From Massospora cicadina (Eukaryota > Entomophthoromycota > Entomophthoromycetes > Entomophthorales > Entomophthoraceae): 64,000 nt of DNA. The stretch spans positions 309,263-373,262 of the forward strand of contig JAKSZP010014460.1 in NCBI GenBank assembly GCA_022478985.1, given 5' to 3'. A program made the translations under genes and the position numbers. Below are positions 34,690-43,934 of this stretch, one piece after another; within the stretch, counting starts at the first letter, position 1, and each line of letters opens with the position of its first letter. The notes beneath the pieces were generated by a model. The model was not told the DNA's origin. It saw only the letters and a program-made list of their open reading frames with translations, and made no database searches.

Positions 34690-35010
34690 GCCCACTCACT
34701 GAATCATCACTGTATCTCAACAATGTCAAGGCCTATAATGATGAAACTCTACACAGATATACACTAGATATTATAGATGTTCAATAAGATGAGGCTTGAC
34801 AAAATTAAAATTTTAGGGGTTTTGGAGATATCAAAGTGACCAGATATTCTTGTACTCACTCACTCATCTTTGCATCTCAACAATGACAAGACCTAGAAAG
34901 ATGAAACTTAACATAAGTATACACTAGATACTATAGATGTGCAATAAGACAGGGTTTGACAAAATTCAAAATTTTAGGGGTTTTTGAGGGTCAAAGTGAC
35001 CAAATATTCT
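34690..35010 (+). repeat. Two tandem units of 160 bp
   Basis: TATCTCAACAATG starts at 34713 and GCATCTCAACAATG at 34872; the register of TCTCAACA is 34715 and 34875, a 160-bp period. Units share GATGAAACT, ATACACTAGATA, GTGCAATAAGA/GTTCAATAAGA, TTTGACAAAATT and TTTTAGGGG. A partial third unit begins near 35195. Confidence 0.75.
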
Positions 35011-36112
35011 CATAAGAAATACATGACAGTTAAAACGTGACAACTGTTAGGCAGCTTCTAGATGAGATAGAAACATGAAAGTTGTTCTAAAAGTTAACTT
35101 ATCCCTCTTTTAAAGAACACAAAGGTCAATCTAAAATAAGTTTAATTAAAATACCTTAAAAGAAATCTATAATATATTTGCTAAATACCTTTTACTCACT
35201 TAGTCATCACTGTATCTCAAGAACAAAAGGGCCTTCAAAGAAAATATTTCCAGGTAAATTGATTCAAAGTTGTAAAAAGAAGCATAATAAATATATAGAA
35301 TACATTTTTTCAGTAGAAAACAATATAATACAATATATTAACTATTGCCTTAATTTAATTACTTATGAACGCATAAATTCTATACATTCCTGTGATAAGA
35401 ACCTGTTCCCAAAAGTACTATCACACAAATTACATAACATATTTGTTTACATTGCAATGAAGTCTATAAAAAGTTATGTTTAGTCTGGTCTGGACAAAAT
35501 TCAGACACACTTGCATCATGAGGTTCAGTCTAAAGGCCACCAATAACAGGCCAGAATGCTTCTATGTTCACTTCAGTTTAGTCACTACACTGCCACTGCA
35601 CACTCCTGCTACTTTGTTTTAGACGATTATAATCTGATAAACTTTGAATACCATAGAAAAGCATGGGTATCTGGATTTTTTATTTATAGTAAATTAAAAC
35701 CTGCCTAATTCAGTTCCCCTAATTAATAAAATAATTTTGGAAAGTTAATTAGAAGTTAGTTCTAATAATTTAGAAGACATGTCATGTACACAATGACTTT
35801 AAATATATAGAGATGTTTTGGTAGCAGTTTGGTGTTATTTGATTGATTTTATAGGTTTATTTTGTTTGGCCGTGTGGTTGATAGATTTTGGTTAAATTGA
35901 TAGGTCACAGTTTAGTTTTGAGGGGTGCTTAGTTTTTGGTTGATTTGATGAGTTCAGCTAGGTTTAGCTGGGTGGTTGGTGGTTTTTGGTTAATTCAATT
36001 GAGCAATTAGATTTATTTGAGTGGTTATTGTTTATTTATAGTAACAAATCTAAATTAATAAATTGAATATCTGAAATTCTAAAACACCATAGGCAAAGAA
36101 TGGGTAACAAAT
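35011..36112. other. AT-rich stretch, no supported gene
   Basis: The 101-codon frame at 35178-35483 starts inside the partial third tandem unit, has AT-driven composition and no recognisable motif. A minisatellite-like array of the GTTGGT type lies at 35830-36010. Confidence 0.4.
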
Positions 36113-36470
36113 GCTAGTCTACTTAATAAAACACGTTCACTGATTTACTGACTGACATCTGAAACCATCAAGTCTGATACGTTTAATCTATTTAGGTGAG
36201 TGGGTGAGAATTGGTGGATATTATTAAATAATTAACAAAATTGCTCACCCAAAACTAAACAAAAATCAATTTTATAGTTTTAAGTAGATTACAATTGTTT
36301 ATTAAGTAGATTAAAAAAACCAGCTCACCAGCCATGAGGGCAACAGCAAAGCTGTTAGTCTGAGTGGCTCTAGTGTAGTGCTGTCACAGCCTTTAGGCTG
36401 ATATTAAAAGCTTATAAATAAAGTCAAGTAACGCAGGGTAACTCTACATATAAATAATATATACTGGTCA
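36113..36470 (+). repeat. Dispersed repeat, copy 1 (inverted relative to 56545-57020)
   Basis: Runs from TACTTAATAAAACACGTTCAC through GACATCTGAAACC, GTGGGTGAGAATT and AAATTGCTCACC (first string quoted as 20 bases: TACTTAATAAAACACGTTCA). It continues with GCAACAGCAAAGCTGTTAGT and CAGCCTTTAGGCTGA to GCAGGGTAACTCTAC. The full set reappears in reverse complement at 56545-57020. No protein. Confidence 0.65.
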
Positions 36471-36866
36471 GATACTGGACCAATCCTTATATTATATTGA
36501 ATGGGACCTAAATGAGATCATCCTCTTTTTATTTGAAATTATCATTCAAATTGGTTTAGTTGTTTTGAAATAATGTGCAAACAAACAGAAAAAAATACAG
36601 TCAAATTTAGAACATCCTCCTTTTTTGAATTTGGCTAAAAAAGTATACAAGTTTGACATGAATATGTCTATGGCTGGATAGTATGTTCAAAATCCAACAA
36701 ATATGAGATCATAACTGATGAGCTTAAATTATTATAGGCGTGTATCATTTTTGCATAGATTGGCCAATAAAATCATTCAAATATAAAATGTATTCTTATT
36801 GAAGGCGGATAGTAAATTTTTATAAATTCTCTAGTAAAACAAACAAATTTAATATGTATAATTGTA

Positions 36867-37147
36867 GGGGAGGATACCACAGTGTTAGAATAGGGACCTC
36901 TACCACTGCCTCCCTAAGTTCGATTCCAGTACAGGAACTTTGGGTAGGGGAAGACTGTGTTGGCATTGTGCACAATTGCCCCAAACCAAGATAGCAAATA
37001 GCAAAGGCGGTCCGTGGAGTTCCTGGCCTATCATATGCCATGCATGGAGGTTTTCCAGATTTTATCCTCCTTTCCCACTCAATCAATTTCCCATTAATTG
37101 GTGCGGTATTGTCCCCAGGTTGGCCCACCTCAAATAAAATAAATAAA
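36867..37147 (+). mobile_element. tRNA-headed SINE, full length, with 14-bp target duplication
   Basis: Flanked by ATGTATAATTGTAG (36853-36866) and ATGTATTATTGTAG (37148-37161), 13 of 14 identical. The head contains an A-box-like TTAGAATAGGG (about 36886) and a B box AGTTCGATTCC (36918-36928, one base off consensus). The 3' end has TTGTCCCCAGGTTGGCCCAC and an AAATAAAATAAATAAA tail, close to the LINE tail. Length 281 bp. Confidence 0.85.
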
Positions 37148-37161
37148 ATGTATTATTGTAG

Positions 37162-37549
37162 AAGGCAATCAGTAAATTTAGCATAAATTGTTCAATAAAA
37201 TCAACCAAACAATATTATACATAATGGCATGAATATGTCCTATGGCTGTGGGGTATTGATATAAATATGTTCTATGGCAGGATGTATGTTCGAAAGCTGG
37301 GCAATGGTATGATATCATAATGTGATAAGTTTGAGATTACCATAAATAATAATTGGTAAGTTTGGTATGGTATTTGTTAAATTCTGAGGATTGCTCACTT
37401 GATATAATAAATCTTGAACATCTAATTGGACTGAATTTCAGCCAATAGATACTTGATTTAGCCTATACTTACAGTATTATGACCACCTAGAAGCTCACTA
37501 GGCTTATCTAAATAAATCAACTCTTCTGGTCAACCTTGGGCTTAATCTT
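37162..37549. other. AT-rich stretch, no gene seen
   Basis: Only low-complexity and dispersed fragments; AAGGCxxxxAGTAAATTT occurs on both sides of the SINE (about 36802 and 37162). Confidence 0.4.
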
Positions 37550-37567
37550 TTTTTAGTACTAGATGGT
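37550..37567 (-). mobile_element. Second copy of the micro-insertion, with 18-bp target duplication
   Basis: The insert TTTTTAGTACTAGATGGT lies between AACCTTGGGCTTAATCTT (37532-37549) and AACCTTGGTCTTAATCTT (37568-37585), 17 of 18 identical. The first 17 bases are identical to the insert at 13634-13650. Confidence 0.72.
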
Positions 37568-37908
37568 AACCTTGGTCTTAATCTTCACTATGTATTTGGG
37601 AACTTCTACTTAGGCAGACAAAGGTACAAGCTGAGATTTCTTACATAACAGCTTGCCAACACTTATCTAAGATAAAACTTCTGATAAAAAACCAGATAAA
37701 GAGAATTTGGAAAATATATATTTATTTAAGAGATATTATTGGATCATTTCTCATTAGTCCAGGTGCTGGTATTTGTACCTCTAGGGTATTTCTTGGCCAA
37801 ATATTGAGCACACAATTTCCAAAGTTAATTATTTTCCACCTCAGTTTGGCCCTTGAACTAATACAATTATGACATATTGCTAGGTCTATTGTGTCATAGT
37901 TAAATGAC

Positions 37909-38325
37909 TTGATAGTAGGCACCAACCCCAAGGATAAGGCTGGGCGGCAGGAGGCCCAGAAAGTGAAACTTCAGGCCCTCCCTGACCTCAAGAACATCTT
38001 AGGCCAACGCTGGGTACAAGCCAAATATGCCCAGGTTGGTACTAGTGAGGTGCATAATGCCCAGCCTCTTGTATCAGCTCAGGCGTTAAAACAGACGAGC
38101 TATTTAATTATTGATGATGGTTTGAATTGGTTGAAGGGTGAATGGGGGTTCAAAACCCATTCCATCTACAAAATTACGCATTTGGGTAGGGTACAACTTC
38201 AATCAATTACTCTAGTGAAGTTAGTTTTGGTGTATTTTACCAATTCAGATGGAAGCATTTGCCTATTGGTGAATAAGTACTTGGGACTGCTTCAGCAGAC
38301 CCAGAATTACCCTGACAATGTTTAA
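37909..38325 (+). CDS. U3-encoded Pol extension, longest intact copy
   Basis: An open frame of 138 codons filling most of U3, in the register that continues pol across the LTR edge in copies B and C. Landmarks: LPDLKNILGQRWVQAKYAQV, NAQPLVSAQALK, GEWGFKTHSIYK, SDGSICLLVN, and the end NYPDNV-stop. Copy B has NYPDKV-stop at the same place, so the stop is conserved; it lies 13 nt before the hairpin at the inferred RNA start. In the LTR it has no own conserved start (TAG replaces TGG near the edge). It is therefore best seen as a C-terminal extension translated from the 3' LTR. No known domain recognised. Confidence 0.6.
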   Translation: MIVGTNPKDKAGRQEAQKVKLQALPDLKNILGQRWVQAKYAQVGTSEVHNAQPLVSAQALKQTSYLIIDDGLNWLKGEWGFKTHSIYKITHLGRVQLQSITLVKLVLVYFTNSDGSICLLVNKYLGLLQQTQNYPDNV

Positions 38326-38374
38326 ATATGGTTTTTGTGACCAACGTTCCCTGTTGGTCGACTTTTACAATAAA
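38321..38374 (+). promoter_or_regulatory. Inferred core promoter, RNA start and poly(A) signal in the family-1 LTR
   Basis: TTTAAATATGG begins 32 nt before GTTGGTCGACT (38353). In copy A the matching TTTAAA lies 33 nt before GTTGATTACCT. GACCAAC/GTTGGTC forms a 7-bp stem with a 7-nt loop. AATAAA follows 16 nt after GTTGG. The arrangement suggests RNA starts at GTTGG and that R is short. The 3' LTR repeats this layout at 50188-50242 and the solo LTR at about 5247-5299. Inference from spacing and conservation only. Confidence 0.5.
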
Positions 38375-38399
38375 CTTTCCCATTTTTTGCATTTTATTT

Positions 38400-38574
38400 A
38401 TGATTCCTTGGGTGTACCTAGGTGTGGACCTCTTTAAGGAGGTCTCCAATTACGTTGGCCACTACATTCTGTCACAAATAACAAAAGATTTGTGTGTACC
38501 TTTGGGCCACTCAGGTCCCCTCCAGAATGAGGCACCCAAGCCTCCTAGCATCAATTTACATTTGATTAAGGACT
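38400..38574 (+). pseudogene. U5-encoded membrane-protein frame, N-terminal part (copy C 5' LTR)
   Basis: Starts MIPWVYLGVDLFKEVSNYVG 47 nt after the inferred RNA start and runs to DLHLIKDF-like residues, where copy B interrupts it. The remainder resumes at 44516. Matches the start in the 3' LTR (50268). Confidence 0.6.
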
Positions 38575-39413
38575 TTTATGGAGAGTCTATACCTCCCCTA
38601 GCGTGGTAGTGCTTGGTGCACAGGGACAACGCCAGATACTAGTCGTTAGTACAAAAAGTACTAAAGCCCAGCAGAGGGTGCTGGAACAATGATACCTTAA
38701 GTAGAAAAGTGCAATCATGATATAAGATAACCAACTTAAGTGACGCGGTGCACAAGGGAAGAAGGGGTAAGCGTCCTGGGTTGGAGGAACCTGGGCGACC
38801 CAATGGTGCACAAGGGAATAAACTAATCATATTCAAAATGGAATGGTTAACATAGCGTGAGAACTCCTCGAAGGGGTCGCAGCATAGGATCATCTGAAAT
38901 AACATAATAAGAAATGGGAAAATGGGTAAAGTTTATTTAAAAGTCGACCAACAAAGAATGTTGGTCAAGGAAATCAAATCTAAACTTTGTCAGGGTAATT
39001 CAGGGTTTGACAAAGCAGTCCCAAGCACCAATTTACCAATAGGCAAACACTCCCATCCAAATTGGTAGAATTCACCAAAATGGACTTCACTCAAGCAATC
39101 AATCGAAGTTGTATCTGACCTTAATGCATATTTTTATATGTGGAATGGGTTTTGAAACCCTGTTCCTCAATAAACCAAATCAAACCATCATTGTTAATAG
39201 AATAAATCGTCCATTTTAACGCCTGGGCTGACGAAAGGGGCTGGGCGTTATGCACCACACTAGTACCAACCTAGGCATATTTGGCTTGTACCCAGCGTTG
39301 GTCTAATGTGTGCTTGAGGTCAGGGAGGTCCTGAAGCTTCACCTTCTGGACCTCCTGCCGCCCAGCCTCATCCTTAGGGTTGGTGCCCACTATCATGTCA
39401 TTCAACCCTGACA
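38575..39413 (-). repeat. Copy B 3' LTR
   Basis: Starts TGTCAGGG at 39413 (minus). The far end is slightly eroded (TTATGGAGAG in place of TGTAAGGAG). Contains the U3 frame continuous with pol to 39271 and the U5 frame (38639-38905 open in the first part). Confidence 0.9.
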
Positions 39414-39711
39414 TTACTCTCTCCTCCTGACAGGGCTCAACCCCCTCAGGGGCTTGAACAAGGGAAAAGTTCTTTTGGTCTGGGGCCAAATTCATAGCGG
39501 CAATGGTTGGTTTGGGTTGAGATCCAGCAGCCTGGGGGAAACGCTTATGGAAGGCTTTAATCAGATCTTGGTCATGCACACAGTCACTCTCTGGTACCCA
39601 AATGTTCTCTGCAGTGTCAAAACCCTTCCAAGTTACCAGATACTCAAGTCTTCTTTTAACACGAAGGTAGGCTACTATTTCCTCCAATTCCCATTCTAGT
39701 GCCCCATCCAT
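39271..39711 (-). CDS. Chromodomain plus Pol extension crossing into the 3' LTR (copy B)
   Basis: An uninterrupted 146-codon frame. Residues about 8-58 are a chromodomain: EEIVAYLRVKRRLEYLVTWK then GFDTAENIWVPESD and a helix QDLIKAFHKRF. Chromodomains bind modified histone tails and target integration. After a linker the frame passes the LTR edge (39413) at RVMSGLNDMIVGTNPKDEAG and continues with LPDLKHTLDQRWVQAKYA to a TAG at a position where other copies have CAG. This is the clearest sequence evidence that Pol reads into the LTR. Confidence 0.8.
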   Translation of the reverse strand: MDGALEWELEEIVAYLRVKRRLEYLVTWKGFDTAENIWVPESDCVHDQDLIKAFHKRFPQAAGSQPKPTIAAMNLAPDQKNFSLVQAPEGVEPCQEERVMSGLNDMIVGTNPKDEAGRQEVQKVKLQDLPDLKHTLDQRWVQAKYA

Positions 39712-39754
39712 GAGATAGGCCTCAGGAGTCTTTGGTGGGGGCCCTCAAACAACG

Positions 39755-40711
39755 TCAATTTGCTCTCATGAAAGACAGAGAAAATCCAAAACAAAGAGGA
39801 TGATCCAACTGGTATGAGGCATGGCCCACCTTTTTAACAACGCGGTAAGGGCCAATCCTCTTTGGTCCCAGCTTTTTGCATGGCTGTTTGATAGGGATGT
39901 TACGAGCATCAAGCATCACAAGATCCCCCTTCCTTGTACGCTGGACCCACTTGGCGCTTGCCATCAGCGTTCTCCTTATAAACTGCATTGCCGCCTCCAA
40001 ACTTATGGAAACCCCCTGGTGGACCTTCTTGATAGTCTTAGCAAAGTCCACCACCGCTTTAACCTTGGATCCACAGCTGGGCTCCATGTTGAAGGCGGGG
40101 TTAAACCCATAGTTAGCGAAAAAGGGGAACATCTGATCAAAGAATGCAAAGTGTTGTTGTAGCTAAATTGGGCCATAGGAAGGTGAGAAACCCAATCTGA
40201 ATGATCCGCGGCAGTGTAACACCGCAGAAACTGCTCCAAACACTTGTTCACTCGTTCAGTCTGCCCATCTGATTGGGGGTGATAGGCAGTCAAATGGCAG
40301 GGGCGAATCTGAAGAGTCTTACCTAATTCATCTAAAAGATGGAGGTAAACTGGGGTCCCTGGTCACTGATAATCTCTTGGGGGACCCCATGTAAGCAAAA
40401 ACATGTGGCATGAAGAGCCTGGCCATATCTGCCGTGGTTACTGTGGCTCTAAAAGGGATAAAGTGGGCGAACTTTATAAAACGGTCCACCACCACCATGA
40501 TGGCATTGTAACCATAGAAAATAGGTAATTCCACAATGAAATCCACTAATAAGGAAGTCCAGGGCCCTTCAGCCTTTTGAACTAATACCAACAACCCCAC
40601 TAACAGTTGACGATTTGGTTTCATTTGGTTGCAGATCAAGCACTCTTTACAATACCTTCCTACCTGAGAAGGCAAGCCCTTCCAATTGTAGGTGCGCCAT
40701 ACTAACTCCAA
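39755..40711 (-). pseudogene. Copy B integrase
   Basis: Zinc-binding part YCKECLICNQMKPN at about 40620-40660. Catalytic core: IMVVVDRFIKFAHFIPF (first Asp) in 40328-40711. A frameshift follows near the second Asp. 40003-40293 has TAYHPQSDGQTERVNKCLEQ with the catalytic Glu. 39755-40132 continues with SYNN-GFNPAFNMEPSCGSKV-like and GDLVMLDARNIPIK, GPKRIGPYRVV. Two frameshifts break an otherwise recognisable DD35E integrase. Confidence 0.85.
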
Positions 40712-40818
40712 GGTATTTGTTTTCCAAGGATGACCAATGGTGATTCCATCATGGTGTTCCCAGATGATTTCCAGGAGCAGTGGTCCAGCAGAAACTCATA
40801 GGCGCCCCTGAAACCACA

Positions 40819-42310
40819 TCATCTCAAATTTACATGATAACCCCTGGATAAATTCTCCTGATTCAGAGTGCCCTTAGCAAGTACCATAGTATATTCAGCT
40901 GATAGCGGCTGAGCAAGGACTACCTTTTTAAAAACATACGGTATTTCTCCACATTTTCCAAAAGGTGCAAGCGCTGGCCCGTTGGCTGGGGGAGAGGGAA
41001 GTTGGAACACATTTTTATTTGGCAGAATCATCAACTGTGTGTTATGAACTTCTACCTCCTTGGGATCAAGAGCTAAAGCAGGGTTGCGGCTCAAAGCATC
41101 TGCCAAACCATTATCCTTGCCCTTGGTAAACTCATAAGAAAATGCAAATTGGGCAAGGGCCTCATGCCAATGAGTCTGCTGTGGTGTTAGGGCATTATGG
41201 GCGCGGTAGTACAGCAAGGCTCGGTGATCTGTATGTACCCAGAAAGGTTGGGAGGAGCCATGCAAGTGGTGGCGCCAATATGTCAGCGCCTCCACCACTG
41301 CTAGTAACTCCTTGTCATAAACGGCGTAGTTCAACTCAGGCAAAGACATTTTCTACTAGAAAAATATCCCACCGGATGCTCTATCCCATCTTCGCCTACT
41401 TGAAACAAGGCATCCACTATGGCGAAGTTGGAGGCATCAGTAGACACAATGAACTCTTTTGAAGGGTTGACATGGCGAAGGACAGACTGGACAACAGGGT
41501 GCACTTCACTGCTTGGAAAGCATCCTCCAAAATGGGGACCACTGAAACACCTTTGCATTACGTCCCTATATAAGGGCGCTGCCACCTTAGAAAGATTGGG
41601 CGTGAACTTCTTAAGGAACGTACATGTCCCCAAAAAGCTCCTCAATTCCTTGACTGAGGTGGGGGTAAGACACTCACAAATCGCCTTCTATTGTCTGAAG
41701 CTATCATATGTCCTTGGTCAAACATGACGTTGCCCAGAAAGGTGACCTGGGACTTATAAAGATCACACTTGCTAATCTTCAGCATCAGGCTGGCTGCCTT
41801 TAACCTCTCCACCACTTGCTATAGGTGTACTGCATGAGACTCATGATCATGGGAAAACACCAGGATATCATCCATGTAGGCAACCGCGCATACCCCTAAC
41901 AAGTCCCCCAACCTGCATCAATGCGGCGTTGAAAGATAGCAGGGGCATTCTTAAGCCCAAAGGGCATGACTCAAACTGGAAAATCCATTTTCTGGTATGG
42001 AATGCGGTTAACCACCTTTTCCCTTTTTAATACAAATCTGATTAACGCATTGAGGCAATCCAGATTGGAGAAGACCTTAGCCTTCTCCACATAGTGTGAA
42101 ATCTGAGAATCTAGAGGGATGGGATGTAGATCTGGTACAGTGACATTGTTGAGGTTCCCATAGTCTATGCACGGGCGTAGGGTACCATCAGCCTTCTCAA
42201 CGAAGAGTAGTGGGGAGCATACAGGGGAGGTACGCTGAAAATCGCGCCTTTGGCTAACTGCTCCTTCACCCACACATTTAACGCTTCTTTTTCCCGGACA
42301 GTCAATGGGT
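40819..42310 (-). pseudogene. Copy B reverse transcriptase and RNase H
   Basis: RT start: SPLLFVEKADGTLRPCIDYG and NVTVPDLHPIPLDSQI (41971-42273). The palm box reads AVAYMDDILVF near 41890. Connection: TCTFLKKFTPNLSKVAAPLY (41331-41645). RNase H: FIVSTDASNFAI, then SLPELNYAVYDKELLAVVEA, HTDHRALLYY, and GKDNGLADALSRNP (40819-41349). Copies element RNA and removes the template. Frameshifts near 41650-41970 and 41340 break it. Confidence 0.87.
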
Positions 42311-42585
42311 AAATGGGGGAAGAAGTCCGCACCAGATCCACAGTGAGTTTGAACTCACAGTCATATTTGGAATGATCAGGTAATATGTCAGCGGATGCTG
42401 CATCAAAGGAAGATTACAAACCCTCCAAACAAGAAAGTAGGGAAACCTCCACGGTGGGCTTCTGCATAGAGGCAAGGCTAAGAGTGTGAAGGTGGGGCCA
42501 GTGGGGCAATTCGCCCTGGGCGTTCTCCTCTGACAAAGGAACCACTAGTACGCAACCATTCTTTAATGTTAGGGATAGGGTATTT

Positions 42586-43229
42586 TCAGTTCAAGTTGGT
42601 TCTAACGTCAAACTTCCGCCACCACTCCACACCCAATATTATAGGGTACAAGAGGTTTTTGATAGTTTGGAAGTGATCAGACAAGTGGTACTTGCCAACC
42701 TGATAGTCCACTGTCCCAATGATCTTCAGAGTGGGAATACCTTGGGATGCTCCTCCCCTAACCATACCACCTGAAAAGTAACTCATCCCGAGGTAATAAG
42801 ATAGGCTCTGGTCCATAAAGTTTTCATTGGCACCAGTATCCACCAGAATAGTGGTGCTGAGTTTTCCTAAAGGGGAGGAAATGATAGAAGTCAGTAGAAA
42901 ATACCCAGAATGGTCTTTATTAATAGCAGACAGCGCCAGAACATCACCAGCAAACTCATTCTCTGGCATTGACATGTCACCCTGGTATGATTTAGACTCA
43001 AAGAATGGAGAGGAATACTTGGTCACTTTTACTACTGAGGCCACACATCCCACCATATCTTCAGCAGGGGATAAACATTGTTGTATTGTAAGCGCAGCTC
43101 CTTTTCAACTTTCTGAGTGCTGCGAATCATGGAAGAGGTCAAACGGGGTTTATCTGGGGTGATTTGATACACATGAATAGGATCCATATCTGATCCATGA
43201 GAGATAAAATATGGCTCAGAGGTATACAT
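42586..43229 (-). pseudogene. Copy B protease and pre-protease segment
   Basis: The 156-codon frame 42586-43056 has STTILVDTGANENFMDQSLS with the intact DTGA active site of a retropepsin, and ends with YPIILGVEWWRKFDV. The segment before it (43032-43229) overlaps in another frame. Cleaves the polyprotein. A stop separates it from RT. Confidence 0.8.
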
Positions 43230-43352
43230 AGTGTTTCCATTATAAAACGCGTTTTTTAGATGTGAATAACCCTATTCCTATAACATCAATGGAATGCCCG
43301 ATGTTATACAAGGCCAACACCCCCAGGGCCATCTGCGCCAATTCCGCTGGCA

Positions 43353-43661
43353 TCATCTGAATGCGCTGTCAAAGTAAAATCCATTTTTAAATTGAATTAG
43401 GTAATTTTGGTGGAAAATTGGGGAATCATGACTTTCATACCTTGAAGCATCTGAATCCACCAGGTACAAGCATGAAGGGTGAGCATTTTTCAGTTTGATG
43501 CAAACAAAATAACGCCAAATTGCTCCAACCTTCAGAAAAAGAGGAAACAGTGGTGCAGCTGACCACAGCTGAAGCCCACAGCTGGCGCCCACCATTTACA
43601 CTTTGGAAAAGTCCTTCACGGAAAAGTTCATGCACATAAAATTAAGTGGTTGGTCAACTAT
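43353..43661 (-). other. Copy B leader, putative primer site and truncated gag start
   Basis: Immediately after the 5' LTR the minus strand reads ATAGTTGACCAACCAC. AGTTGACCAAC is the counterpart of AGGTGACCAAC in copy A. The U5 frame crosses it and ends DFSKV-stop at about 43596. Gag is reduced to its first part and joins pre-protease sequence at the same place as copy A (near CATTCAGATGATGCC). Confidence 0.6.
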
Positions 43662-43934
43662 TGTAAGGAGTTTGTCTATAACTCTCCTGTTTCTAGAGGG
43701 GTAGTGCTTGGTGAACAATGCCAACGCCAGGGAACTAGCCGTTAGTACAAAAAGTACTAAAGCCCAGCAGAGGGTGCTGGAACAATAATACCTTAAGTAG
43801 AAAAGTGCTATCATAATATAAAATAACAAACTAAAAGTGACGCGGTGCACAAGGAAAGAAGGGGTAAGCGTCCCAGGTTGGAGGGAACCTGGGCGACCCA
43901 ACGGTGCACAAGGGGATAAACTAATCATGTTCAA
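43596..43934 (-). pseudogene. U5-encoded membrane-protein frame (copy B 5' LTR and leader)
   Basis: 112 open codons: PCAPLGRPGSLQPGTL, hydrophobic FSLLFYIMIALFYL and LCWALVLFVLTASSLALALF, then RRVIDKLLTIVDQPLNF crossing the LTR edge, ending DFSKV. The two-segment layout and the crossing are as in copy A, though the first hydrophobic segment has diverged. In other copies it starts with M-I/V-x-x-V/A-x-L-x-x-D-L; here that part is frameshifted. Confidence 0.55.

Larger units (their letters stand above)
37892..38574 (+). repeat. Copy C 5' LTR, first part
   Basis: Begins TGTCATAG. Interrupted after GGACT (38570-38574) by copy B; the LTR resumes after GGGCT (44511-44515), the other copy of the target site (one mismatch). 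It carries the U3 frame, TTTAAATATGG (38321-38331), stem GACCAAC (38339-38345)/GTTGGTC (38353-38359), AATAAA (38369-38374), and the start of the U5 frame at ATG 38400. Confidence 0.9.

Noticed and set aside
35178..35483. A 101-codon open frame as a gene
   Set aside because: Starts within a tandem repeat, AT-driven residue use, no motif and no homologous frame nearby.
36886..36940. A tRNA gene (good B box)
   Set aside because: The sequence lies inside a 281-bp unit with LINE tail and target duplication and lacks a proper tRNA cloverleaf as far as I can fold it by eye; it is a SINE head. The same applies to 17640-17711 and 51496-51570.
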